Shown piece by piece: positions 8,923 through 19,300 of a stretch of DNA of 64,000 bases (the first letter of the stretch is position 1; every line of letters begins with the position of its first letter). Origin of the DNA: Methanobrevibacter sp. (GTDB lineage: Archaea > Methanobacteriota > Methanobacteria > Methanobacteriales > Methanobacteriaceae); the NCBI RefSeq assembly GCF_017409525.1, contig NZ_JAFQSO010000003.1, positions 1 through 64,000 on the forward strand, written 5' to 3'. Both the position numbers and the translations under genes were made by a program. Under the pieces are notes generated by a model. That model had not been told where the DNA came from, made no database searches, and was given only the letters and a program-made list of their open reading frames with translations.

Positions 8923-9907
8923 ATGAAAAATGATTTGATTAATAATATAAAAGCTAAAATGGTGCCTTTTTTAAATGAAGTTCAACTTGAAGAGCTTGAT
9001 ATGAATCTTAAAATAATCTTAAATGATTTTGAAGTGTTTAAAAAAGATAAACATGATGAACAAAAGAAAATCATGAATTGCTGTTGTCTTTTCTTTCAGC
9101 CAAAGAGATTGAAGGCTGCTCTCAAAAAACAATTACTTATTATAAGAATACAATTATGGGCATGCTGAATTCAATCAATTCCAGAATTGAAGATATAACT
9201 ACTGATGATTTAAGAAAATATCTCTCTGACTATAAAAATGAAAGCAATGCATCCAAATCAACAATCGATAATATCCGACGGGTTCTGTCCAGCTTTTTCA
9301 GCTGGCTTGAAGATGAAAATTATATTTTAAAAAATCCGGTTAGAAGAATTCACAGGATTAAAACTAGAAGGGTAGTAAAAGAGGTTTTAAGCGATGAGAA
9401 TTTCGAAGTCTTGAGGGACAACTGTGCCAACATCAGGGATTTGGCAATGATTGAACTTTTGGCATCAACCGGTATGCGTGTAGGCGAACTTGTAACCCTA
9501 AATATCGATGACGTTTTATTTAGTGAAAGGGAATGTGTAGTATTAGGCAAAGGCGACTCGGAACGTATAGTATACTTTGACGCAAAAACAAAAATTCACC
9601 TCCAAAAATACCTGGAGTCCAGAAATGACACCAATCCCGCACTCTTTGTGTCATTAAGAAAACCTCACGACCGGCTTGGAATCGCTGGAGTAGAAAAAAA
9701 ATGCGCCAACTTGGTCATGAAACCCATATCAAAAAAGTGCATCCCCACAAGTTCAGAAGAACAATGGCAACCAATGCAATCGACAAAGGAATGCCGATAG
9801 AACAAGTTCAAAGGCTATTGGGCCATGTGCAGATTGACACCACCATGCAATATGCCATGGTCAATCAGAATAATGTGAAAATATCCCACAGAAAATATAT
9901 AGGATGA
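8923..9907 (+). pseudogene. xerA: XerA-like tyrosine recombinase, interrupted by two frameshifts
   Basis: The integrase is spread over three frames. Frame 1 (8923 to about 9066) gives an N-terminal helical region; frame 3 (to about 9700) gives the SAM-like core-binding domain and the first catalytic arginine in STGMRVGELV; frame 2 (to 9907) gives HKFRRTMAT (H-x-x-R), RLLGH and the nucleophile in TMQYAMV. All catalytic residues are therefore preserved. Adding one A to the run at 9067-9070 and one A to the run at 9694-9701 restores a continuous protein of about 328 residues. Both breaks are single-A losses in A-runs, so this is either a young pseudogene or homopolymer undercalling. A -1 slip on the second run (A-AAA-AAA) is also conceivable. 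The third 17-bp repeat lies 144 bases downstream. Confidence 0.8.
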
Positions 9908-10050
9908 CAATTTGAGTGAATATTAATGTTGACGGGGGAGATGGTTGAATTATTAATCAGACAATGTTTCTTTCTAATAGTTATAAGTTAAAAAATCTAT
10001 AATGTTTGAAATTCATCTCTTCCATCATTTTCATGAAAAAATCGATAGGA

Positions 10051-10067
10051 TTATTAATATCAGTTTA
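10051..10067 (+). repeat. dispersed 17-bp repeat, copy 3
   Basis: TTATTAATATCAGTTTA, one mismatch from the copies at 5903 and 7471. It lies in the 312-base gap (9908-10219) after the integrase, where I see no other feature except T-rich stretches. Confidence 0.5.
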
Positions 10068-10219
10068 CCGTCGCTCCCGCCCATATTGTCACTTTCAAAA
10101 ACTTGTGTGATTTGAATTTTCACTAGTTTTTGAGTATCAAATTTTTTCGTTCTATTTTTTCTTATTTTTTAATTTAAAAGCAGTAAAATTAATATATGAA
10201 GTGGAGCTAATATATTAAT

Positions 10220-10432
10220 ATGTCCAATATCAAAACAAAAGCTCCATATGAATATATGGAGCCAATAGAATTTAAACTTTTCGATTTTGTACCAGAGTTT
10301 TCTGAATTCCGTCAATCTGATGATCTTTCCCGATTTGGCTGTGAAAATATTGAGGATAATCTCATCAGATTAGAAAAAAGAGGTAAAATCCATTTTGAGA
10401 ATAGAATTACTATTTATCCTCCCAAACAGTGA
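10220..10432 (+). CDS. small hypothetical protein, possibly truncated by recombination
   Basis: A 70-residue ORF beginning MSNIKTKAPYEYMEPIEF with an aromatic, acidic N-terminal half and a helical, charged second half (ENIEDNLIRLEKRGKIHF). No family is recognised. The best ribosome-binding candidate is GTGGAG at 10201-10206, which is rather distant. Its last 38 bases overlap the start of the truncated adhesin frame, and the sequence from about 10407 on is homologous to the interior of the adhesin at 16349. The last several residues of this protein are therefore probably adhesin DNA read in another frame, so the original gene may have been longer. It may be a remnant. Confidence 0.4.
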   Translation: MSNIKTKAPYEYMEPIEFKLFDFVPEFSEFRQSDDLSRFGCENIEDNLIRLEKRGKIHFENRITIYPPKQ

Positions 10433-12908
10433 GGAAATTAGTGCCAATTATGGTGGTAATGGAACTTGGTGGGCAGTACATAAATTTGATGATTACGGAG
10501 TCTATGAAGTAAATGCATCATATACTGGATTGGATAATGTAACTGTCAACAATGGAACAATTACAATAAATAAACCTGATTCAACAATAATGTTGGATGA
10601 TATTACTTTGAATTTTGGTGAAAGCAAGAATGTTACTGTAACAACTACTGGCGCTACTGAAATTACTGCCAGTATCAATGGAACAGATGTCACTGTTATA
10701 AATAATTATACTATTCCAATTTCAGGTTTGGCTGTTGGCAACTACACTTTAAATGTAACAACAGTGCCGGATGGTGATCATAACTCTGTATCTAAAGAAG
10801 TAAAAATCATCGTATATAAGGCAACTGCTGAAATTACAGTTGACTCTGCAACTATGGACATAAAAGTGCTTGATGAAGTTCTTTCAGGGGCTACCTTGAC
10901 TCCTGCAGATGCAGGCAACTTAACCTACAAATCAAACAATGAAACAGTTGTTATAGTTAAAGATGGTAAAATTAAAGCTCTTGCTAAAGGTACTGCCACA
11001 ATCACAGTTTCATTTGCAGGCAATGAAAATTATACAGCCACTAAAAATAAAACCATCAGTGTTACTGTCACTTTAAAAGATGCAATCATCAGCGTAAATA
11101 ACTCTACTTTGAATTTATTTGTAGATGATAATTTTACTGTTGTTGCTAGTACAAATCCTGATGGTTTGAATGTTACTTTCGTTCAGGATGATTCTGGTGT
11201 TTACATTGTTGATGAAAATGGCAATATCACTGCTTTAAGGGAGGGTACTGGAAACATTCTTGTTAAAGTTGGCGGCGACGGAGTTTACGCTGAAAATTCA
11301 ACCACAGTTGCTGTAACTGTAAGTAAAATACCTGCTGAAATTACATTAACTAATACAACTCTTGATTTAAAAGTCGGTGATGAAGTTAAAGTCAATGCTA
11401 CTTTAACTCCTAGTGAAGCTGGGGAGTTAGATTTCACATCCAGTGATGTGAGTGTTGTTACTGTTAACGGTATTGGGGAACTTACTGCGGTTGGTGAAGG
11501 TATTGCTAATATTACTGTAAGATTCTTAGGTGATGACAAGTATGTTGCTTCAAATGCTACAGTTGCTGTTACAGTAAATAAACAGGACACTAATGTAAAT
11601 GTTTCAATACCTGAAAACATTACTGTCGGTGATAATTCAACTATTGATGTAGTATTGCCTAGTGATGCTATGGGTGATGTTACTGTTAAGGTTGATGGTG
11701 AAGTTGTTGATAGTGTAGCGGTAAAAGATGGAAGTGTGGATGTTACAATTCCTTCCTTGAGTGCTGGTAATCATACTGTTGAGATTTCATATTCTGGTGA
11801 TGGAAAATATAATCCGGTAAATGAAACTAAAGAAATAACTGTTTACAAAAAGGATACTCTTCCTGAAATTATTATTCCTTCTGACATTGCATTTGGAGAT
11901 AATGCTACTGTTGATGTCAAGCTGCCAAGTGATGCAGAAGGAAACGTAACTTTAACAGTTGATGGTAAAATTATAGACACAGTAACAGTAACAAACGGAA
12001 CTGCAAGTGTCAAGTTACCTGAATTAAATGTAGGTAATCATACTGTAGAAATAGCTTACTCCGGTGATGACAAATACAAATCTGCTTCAAAAAACACTAC
12101 AGTTAATATAGCTAAGGATTCCACAAAGTTAACTGCAGATGATGTGACTGCAACATATAAAGTCGACAAATACCTTGTAATCACATTAACTGACAGTAAA
12201 GGCAATCCATTGACTAATGCCACTGTAACTGTTGAGTTAAGTGTAGCTAAAAACTACACCACTGATGAAAATGGTCAGGTCAAAGTTAAAGTCAGCAATA
12301 TGCTTCCAAAAACATACACTGCAAAAATATCATTCGCTGGCAATGGCAACTATCTTGGATGTGATGATGATGTCAAGGTTGTAGTTAAAAAGGCAACTCC
12401 TAAAATAACTGCCAATGCAAAAACCTTCAAGACAACTACAAAAACCAAAAAGTACACAATAACCTTAAAGGACAATGATGGTAAAGCAATCAAGAAGGGT
12501 ACAGTCTATTTGAAAGTTGGAGGCAAAACATATAAAGCAACTACCAACTCCCAAGGTAATGCTACCTTCAAGATAACCAAGCTCAACAATAAGGGGACAT
12601 ATAAGGCCACAGTAACCTATAAAGGAAACAAGTACTACAACAAAGAGACCAAAAAGGTAACAATTAAGGTCAAGTCTGTGTGGAAAACAGTTTCCAAAGG
12701 AAGCAAAGAATCTGCAATAGTCAAAAAGATCCAACGTGCTTTGAAAAACCATGGATATTATCTTGAATACAATGATCGTTACCTGATGGTTGACGGCATC
12801 TATTGGGATTATACTGAAATGGCTGTCAAGGAGTTCCAATATGACAAGGTCCTTAAAGTCACAGGAAAAGTTGATGAAAAGACTGCCAAAAAGCTTGGAA
12901 TAATTTAA
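10395..12908 (+). pseudogene. adhesin-like protein lacking its signal peptide and beta-helix (5'-truncated copy)
   Basis: An open frame of 837 codons homologous to the C-terminal half of the 1855-residue adhesin at 16349. Homology starts abruptly near 10407 (LLFILPNSEEI here, LLFILPNGTEI there). The usual signal peptide and parallel beta-helix region are missing, and the only start is TTG 10395 with no ribosome-binding site. What remains is an Ig-like domain, several group-2 bacterial Ig-like repeats (for example FTSSDVSVVTVNGIGELTAV), two near-duplicate domains (about residues 400-575), a terminal Ig-like domain and a C-terminal peptidoglycan-binding-like module (about 765-837, SKESAIVKKIQRAL, FQYDKVLKVTGKVDEKTAKKLG). 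It is probably a silent donor cassette or pseudogene; export is not expected without a signal peptide. Confidence 0.75.
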
Positions 12909-12917
12909 ATTTTAATG

Positions 12918-12951
12918 TAGATGCAACTTTGCATCTATCTCTATTTTTTTA
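12918..12951 (+). terminator. hairpin plus T-tract terminator
   Basis: TAGATGC (12918-12924) pairs with GCATCTA (12931-12937), and a T-rich tract follows. It lies just after the truncated adhesin stop. Confidence 0.65.
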
Positions 12952-13042
12952 TATTTTCGTATATACATTCATCATCTGGAATAAGTCTGTTTTTATAAGT
13001 CATCCTGTTTGCTTACAGGATTGCTTAATTATTTTCATAGTT
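12943..13042 (+). repeat. intergenic repeat, copy A (upstream of adhesin 13169)
   Basis: About 100 bp closely matching 16012-16109. Shared blocks include TTTTTTTATATTTTCGTATA, ATCCTGTTTGCTT and TGCTTAATTATTTTCATAGTT. Each copy precedes an adhesin gene. Confidence 0.7.
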
Positions 13043-13168
13043 GTTGATGTATCTAATTGTATAATTGATCATGAAATTAATAATTTGTATGGTTCATCCA
13101 CACCATATATTTTAATATAATGTTGTGCATAAATATATATCAATTAATAAAAAAATTTGGGGAAAAAC

Positions 13169-15679
13169 ATGTTTAACAAGAAAATAATTTTTATATTAAC
13201 AATCATCCTTGTTTTGTTGTTTGCTGTTTCTGCTGTAAGTGCAGCAGATAATACCACAAGTGATGTTGTTAGTGTAGATGAAACAACTGAAGATGTTATT
13301 AGCATTGAAGAAAATCAAGTAATTGAACAAACGGATAATGATGATGTAATTGGTGTTAATGATGCCGGAACATTCACGGCACTGCAAAAGAAGATTAACA
13401 GTGCTTCTGAAGGTTCTACAATAACTTTGGAAAATGATTATAATTATGATGATGGATTCAGCACTGACGGAATCACAATCACCAAGAGCATCACCATCGA
13501 CGGAAACGGCCACACTATAAACGGGCTTTCTAAATCAAAAATTTTCAAGCTGACTTACGGTGAAAAAAACTTTGGTCGTACCGATAGTTTCCAGCTCACA
13601 GTGAAAAACGTGATTTTTCTAAACGGCAATGGTGGTGAATATGGGGGAGCCATCCAGTCCACTAGGAGCACTTTCTACGGTGAACGCGTTACCGATATCT
13701 ATTCGTATTCATGGGGCATGGACATAAGCAACTGTATTTTTACAGGCAACAAGGCAAAATGGGGAGGCGCAATAGACCATACAGGCAGCGGTGATGTTAT
13801 AATCACCAATTCAACCTTTACAAGCAATGAAGCATCCTATGGTGGGGCGACAAGAGGTGGTAATTTTCATATTACAAATTGTGTTTTCATATCAAATAAT
13901 GCAACCGACGGTGGTGCCGTAAGCAGCGGAAGCGAACTTGAATTGAATGGCTGTTCCTTTTTATACAATGAAGCAAGCGACAGGGGAGGTGCTGCCATTG
14001 GGGGCGTAAATGCCGTAAACTGCATATTCACATCAAACACAGCAAAAAGCGGAGGCGCAGTCTGGTCAAGCCAAGAGCAAAGCATAAGTGGCTGCGAGTT
14101 TACATCCAACCATGCATCAAGCAAGGGAGGTGCAGTCTATTTCGACAGTACAGGTAGGTCAGGTTCTTCAACCACTTATTACACCAACCTGATTGAAGAT
14201 TCAACATTCAAAAGTAACACTGCAGAAAGCGACGGAGGAGCTATATATGCAATTGCAGGTACAATTGGCGGAAAAAGATATGGAGGCTATGCCGAAAGAT
14301 GCATCTTTTCAAACAACAAGGGCGAGGATGATGATGGGGTGTACGGAACAGTCACAGTTGACTGCATATTTAAAGCCAATATTGTAATTGATGCAGCTGA
14401 TTTAACAAAATATTATGGAAGTTCTGAAAAATTCACTATTAGACTAACTAAAGATAATAAGGCTTTATCAAATGTAGATGTTAAAATCACAGTCAATGGA
14501 AAAACTTCAACCGTTACTACAGATTCCAATGGTCGGGCTAGCTTGGATTTGAATTTGCCTGTCGGAACTCATAATGTCCTAACAGAATATGGAAGTGATT
14601 CAACAACATCCAATGTCACTGTAAAATCAACTGTTACAGCTAATGATGCAAGTGGCACCTTTTCAAATTCCAAAGTCACTGCAACATTTTTAAACACCGC
14701 AGGTAAAGCGTTAGCTTCCAGACAGGTCACCTTTAAAATAGGAACCGCATCATACTCTGCAACAACCAACTCCAACGGTGTTGCTTCTGCAAATATTCCA
14801 TTGGGCGTGGGCACATACACTGTAACTGCTGTTAATCCTGCAAACAATGAGCAAAAAACATTTAAACTAACAATTTCAAAAGCGGATTCAAAAATTGCAT
14901 TAACATCAACTCAAAGCAATGGTGTTACTACTTTAACTGCTACATTGACACCAACAACCGCCAGTGGCAATGTCGTTTTCAATGTCAACGGTGAAAATAA
15001 GAATGCTGTAATCAGCAATGGAAAAGCCATATTAACACTTAAGGATTTAGAACCTGGCAATTACATTGTAACTGCTAGCTATAATGGGGATAATAACTTG
15101 AAGGCATCCACATCAAATGCTGTAACCTTCAATGTTGCTGAGGTTTATCCTATTTTAACTGCAAAGAATCTTACCAAAACTTATGGCACTAGCAATAAAT
15201 TTGTTGTTAATTTAATTGACAGCAAGGGAAATGCAATAGCAAATGCGATCGTTAATGTCAACATTAATAATAAGGTTACACCAATCACAACTGGTATCGA
15301 TGGTAAGGCTACAATGCCTATTACTTTAGCGCCTGCAACATATACTGCAGCAATAACATATGGAAATGATGCAACAACCGCTAAAATCGTAGTTAAAAAA
15401 GCAACTCCGAAAATGACTGCATCTGCTAAAACATATAAAGTTAAAGCAGCCAAAAAATATACAGTTACTTTAAAGGACAATCAAAACAAAGTAATGAAGA
15501 ATACCAAAGTTACTTTACAAGTTAATGGCAAAACATACTCTGCTAAAACCAATACTAAAGGTATTGCTACATTCACTTTGAAATTGACTAAAAAAGGTAA
15601 ATTTACAGCTACTATAAAATATGCGGGCAGTAAATACTACAATGCAAAAACAGTAAAACCTAAGATAACCGTTAAGTAG
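13169..15679 (+). CDS. adhesin-like secreted protein, beta-helix plus Ig-like domains
   Basis: An 836-residue secreted protein. ATG 13169 is preceded by GGGG at 13159-13162; the frame opens from TTG 13157. A signal peptide with a long hydrophobic core ends VSAVSAAD (about residue 25). Residues about 60-410 form a parallel beta-helix with polymorphic-membrane-protein-like turns (FTGNKAKWGGAI, FTSNEASYGGAT, FTSNTAKSGGAV). Residues about 410-835 are Ig-like domains, ending in the shared KTYKVKAAKKYTVTLKD tail. Unlike the protein at 16349 it has no C-terminal peptidoglycan-binding module, so attachment to pseudomurein is less clear. Such proteins are thought to mediate contact with host, bacteria or protozoa. 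The TAG stop forms part of a terminator stem. Confidence 0.9.
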   Translation: MFNKKIIFILTIILVLLFAVSAVSAADNTTSDVVSVDETTEDVISIEENQVIEQTDNDDVIGVNDAGTFTALQKKINSASEGSTITLENDYNYDDGFSTDGITITKSITIDGNGHTINGLSKSKIFKLTYGEKNFGRTDSFQLTVKNVIFLNGNGGEYGGAIQSTRSTFYGERVTDIYSYSWGMDISNCIFTGNKAKWGGAIDHTGSGDVIITNSTFTSNEASYGGATRGGNFHITNCVFISNNATDGGAVSSGSELELNGCSFLYNEASDRGGAAIGGVNAVNCIFTSNTAKSGGAVWSSQEQSISGCEFTSNHASSKGGAVYFDSTGRSGSSTTYYTNLIEDSTFKSNTAESDGGAIYAIAGTIGGKRYGGYAERCIFSNNKGEDDDGVYGTVTVDCIFKANIVIDAADLTKYYGSSEKFTIRLTKDNKALSNVDVKITVNGKTSTVTTDSNGRASLDLNLPVGTHNVLTEYGSDSTTSNVTVKSTVTANDASGTFSNSKVTATFLNTAGKALASRQVTFKIGTASYSATTNSNGVASANIPLGVGTYTVTAVNPANNEQKTFKLTISKADSKIALTSTQSNGVTTLTATLTPTTASGNVVFNVNGENKNAVISNGKAILTLKDLEPGNYIVTASYNGDNNLKASTSNAVTFNVAEVYPILTAKNLTKTYGTSNKFVVNLIDSKGNAIANAIVNVNINNKVTPITTGIDGKATMPITLAPATYTAAITYGNDATTAKIVVKKATPKMTASAKTYKVKAAKKYTVTLKDNQNKVMKNTKVTLQVNGKTYSAKTNTKGIATFTLKLTKKGKFTATIKYAGSKYYNAKTVKPKITVK

Positions 15680-15716
15680 ATGATTTCTTTCATCTACAAT
15701 TTTTTTCTTTTTTTTT
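15676..15716 (+). terminator. terminator hairpin containing the adhesin stop codon
   Basis: GTAGATGA (15676-15683) and TCATCTAC (15690-15697) form a perfect 8-bp stem with a 6-base loop, followed by a long T-rich tract. The TAG at 15677-15679 lies in the stem. The same bases contain the stop of the small minus-strand gene. Confidence 0.8.
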
Positions 15717-15812
15717 ACAAGAATTTTTTCTATATCCTACTTGATTGGGACCTAGACCATTCCACCACTTCAAAATTTCCTGCTCAATTATATTAGCTAT
15801 TCCTGAAGGCAT
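15690..15812 (-). CDS. small hypothetical protein of 40 residues with a strong ribosome-binding site
   Basis: A 40-residue ORF beginning MPSGIANIIEQEILKWWNGL and ending in a lysine-rich tail with two cysteines (NSCKKKEKNCR). It is preceded by a perfect AGGAGGT (15825 to 15819 on the minus strand) with a 6-base spacer, and a perfect 9-bp palindrome lies 29 bases further upstream. These signals make translation plausible despite the short length. The helical N-terminus with a tryptophan pair suggests a membrane-active or protein-binding peptide, but no family is recognised. It is convergent with the adhesin at 13169 and its stop lies inside that gene's terminator. Confidence 0.5.
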   Translation of the reverse strand: MPSGIANIIEQEILKWWNGLGPNQVGYRKNSCKKKEKNCR

Positions 15813-15840
15813 TTGAATACCTCCTATTTGGATTGATGCT

Positions 15841-15862
15841 CATGTATAGTTTCCTATACATG
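15841..15862 (-). promoter_or_regulatory. perfect 9-bp palindrome upstream of the 40-residue ORF
   Basis: CATGTATAG and CTATACATG separated by TTTC, a perfect inverted repeat. It lies about 29 bases upstream of the small minus-strand ORF, where an operator or a 5' leader hairpin would be expected. Confidence 0.5.
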
Positions 15863-16011
15863 TAGTCACGAATATTTCATGTTTTATTAATTTTTTAGCG
15901 CCTGCGGAAGACCTTATATAGCTGTTCAGGCATATATTAAATTGTAGCAATATGCATTTTTTTTCACTGAGATTGATTCCTGCTTTCCATAAGCGGGGAT
16001 TCATTTCCTCA

Positions 16012-16109
16012 TTTTTTTATATTTTCGTATACATCCATCATCTTGAATATACTTATTTTTATATGTTATCCTGTTTGCTTGCAGTGATGCTTAATTATTT
16101 TCATAGTTA
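16012..16109 (+). repeat. intergenic repeat, copy B (upstream of adhesin 16349)
   Basis: Counterpart of 12943-13042. The 536-base gap 15813-16348 also holds the palindrome at 15841 and an AT-rich promoter region (TATATATTTATATG near 16210); nothing else was found in it. Confidence 0.7.
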
Positions 16110-16348
16110 GACATATCTGTTTAATCTACTACATTATAAAATCAATTATCTGTATACCTTCTAATGGCCGAATAATAAATAGTTTTTATAAATATGGCTT
16201 TCCTATCTGTCATGATAGTTATATATTTATATGTCTGGGCATAGACTTTAAATTGTATTGAATGTTTTAGGCAAAAACAATACATTTAAAGATTATTCGT
16301 TTAATATAAAACATTTTTAGCAAAATATTTTTCAGGGAGTACCGGAAT

Positions 16349-19300
16349 ATGGAATACAAAAAAAGCATGATTATAATTATATTGGCTATTTTTCTCGTAA
16401 GCATTGCCAGCGTAAGTGCGGCGGATGCGGATGATGCGACAATGGCTAGTGAAGATACAGCACTTATTGAAATGGCTCAAACTGATGCAGTAAGTGTTAA
16501 TGATGACAGTCAAGCAATTGGACAATCAAATGATGAAGGAATAATAAGTGAAAGAAATGCAGGAACATTTTCTGAACTACAGAATAATATTACTGCAATA
16601 TCTAGCGGCACATTAGAATTAGGCAGAAACTACGAATATGATGATGGTTTTGATTCTAGCGGAATTAAAATCAATAAAACCATCACTATTGATGGGAAAG
16701 GATATACTATAGATGCCAAAGGCAAATCAAGAGTATTTGACATTAAGGCAAGTGATGTAACAATTAAAAATCTAATAATTAAAAACGCCAACTATAATGG
16801 CGACGGTGGAGCGGTTTACTTCGGCAGTTCTGGTAGTGTAACAAATTGTAATTTCACTAAAAACAAAGCAACTGGATATGGTGGTGCAGTTTACTTTGAT
16901 AAATCAGGAAGTGTGTTAAATTGTAATTTTGCTGATAACTCTGCCGAGTATGGTGGTGCTATTGACTTTGAAAAGGAAAGCAATATAAATAATTGTAATT
17001 TTACTAATAACGCTGCTTCTAAGCATGGTGGGGCCATCTGGATATACTCTGGTACTGTAGCAAATTGTAATTTCACTCTTAACAAAGCTTCTGATAGCGG
17101 TGGTGCAGTTTTCTTTAAGCAAAAGGGTAAAGTAATAGATTGTAATTATGTTAATAATATTGCCAAATTTGGTGGTGCTGTTGACTTTGAAAAGGAAAGC
17201 AATATAAATAATTGTAATTTTACTAATAATATTGCTTCCATTGATGGTGGTGCTATCAATATGGTTTCAGGTAATGTGTCAAATTGTAATTTTACTAATA
17301 ATTCCGCTGAAGTTGGTGGTGCAGTTTTCTTATGGTATAATACTAGTAATGTGACAAATTGTAATTTTGCAAATAACATAGTATCTAATCGTGGTGGAGC
17401 AATTTACTTTTTGGATCCTGGTAATGTATTAAATTGTAATTTTATTGGAAACACTGCTTCTAAGTATGGTGGAGCTATCTATAGTTATGTTGATTTGGGT
17501 GTTACTGCAGATACATGTATTTTTAAAACAGATTCAGATACAACTTATCAAACACGTATTCTTCCGCCTACACTGAATGTTGGTAATTTCACAATACTTT
17601 ATAATTCCGGTGAGAAATTAACATTTGACTTGAAAACAAACAGCGGCAAGCCTGTAGATAATGGAAACATCTCAATAAGCATATACTATAAAAATAATGA
17701 TAGCTGGGTTGGCAATTACAGTTGTTTAAGCGGTGAAGGATGGACTGTAGATTTGCCGGTCGGTTATTATTATGCTATTTTCAATACGGAATATGCAGAA
17801 TTCAAACCAATCAAGAGAACAATAACAATTATAATTATTCCAAAAAGTACATTCTGGGTATTGAATCATACAATCAATGCCAATGATGCTTCCGAAGTTA
17901 ATCTGACAAATGATTATTATTTTGATCCAGCTTATGATGAGGAATTTGCAAAAGGTATTGTTATTAATAGGCCAGTAACAATCAACGGTAACGGATACAC
18001 AATAGATGCCAAAGGCCAAGCAAGAGTATTTAATGTTCAAGCAGATGATGTGACTATTGAAAATCTAACTATTGAAAATGCTAATGCTAATGATGCTGGT
18101 GGAGCAGTTTACTTTGCTAAATCCGGTAGGGTGATAAATTGTAATTTTACTAATAACGCTGCTAGATATGGGGGTGCAGTTTACTTTAATAGTAATGGTG
18201 ATGTAACTAATTGTAATTTTACAAATAACACTGCATCTAGTCGTGGTGGTGCTATTGACTTTGAAGGTTCTGGTACTGTATCAAATTGTAATTTTACAAA
18301 TAACACTGCATCTAGTCGTGGTGGTGCTATTGACTTTGAAGGTTCTGGTACTGTATCAAATTGTAATTTTACAAATAACACTGCATCTAGTCGTGGTGGA
18401 GCAATTTACTTTAGTAGTTCAGGTTCTACCCATACTGTTGAAAATTGTAATTTTACTAATAACACTGCTGGTGATTATTGGGGTGGTGCAATTTGCTTCT
18501 ACAGTTCTGGTACTGTTGAAAATTGTAATTTTACTAATAATCAAGTAAGTATAGGTGGTGGTGGTGCAGTTTGCTTCTATGAGGATGGTGCTGTGGTAAA
18601 TTGTAATTTCACTGACAATAAAGCGACTATTGGTTCTGCAATTTACTTCAACAAGCATTCTTCACATACTCTCACTATTTCAAATTCTACTTTTTTAAAT
18701 AATAGGGCAAATGCAGAATCTTTAGAAGTTACCAAAAATGAAAACAATATTACAATCACATTTATGGGTCAGAATAACCTTTTAAATGCGATTTATTCTA
18801 GAGATAATGCTGAAGTCACCTTTAACAATGTGACATATTGGGGTGCAAACGGAATTACAACTATCAGTTCCACCAAGTCCGGGTCCAATAAGGAAGCAGG
18901 TCAAAACATAACAATTGGAGTAGTTGCTAATGATAAACTTGTTATAAATGAGGTTAAAGTCACAGATGAGAACGGTACAATTGTTTTGGATATAATTGCT
19001 AGTGAAAACTATTATATCAGTGTCCGCCACGATGAGGATTCCTACTACACCGGAGCCGAAACAATAAAAACAAACATGAAATTCCATGTTAACGTTACTG
19101 AAATAAAAACCACAAATAAGACTGTAAATATTACTGCAAAATCCAATATTATAAAAAATGAAATTATATCTGGTAAATTACTATTTATCTTACCAAATGG
19201 CACTGAAATTAATGCAACTTATGCTGATGGCGGCATCTGGTGGGCGGAACACACATTTGACGATTATGGAGATTATCAGGTCAATGCATCATATATCGGA

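Noticed and set aside
12465-12839. Minus-strand open frames across the adhesin genes
   Set aside because: They arise from the repetitive, biased codon use of the adhesins; no start signals and no recognisable domains.
18211-18399. 75-bp repeats considered as a CRISPR-like array
   Set aside because: The repeats are contiguous, in frame and encode beta-helix rungs; there are no unique spacers.
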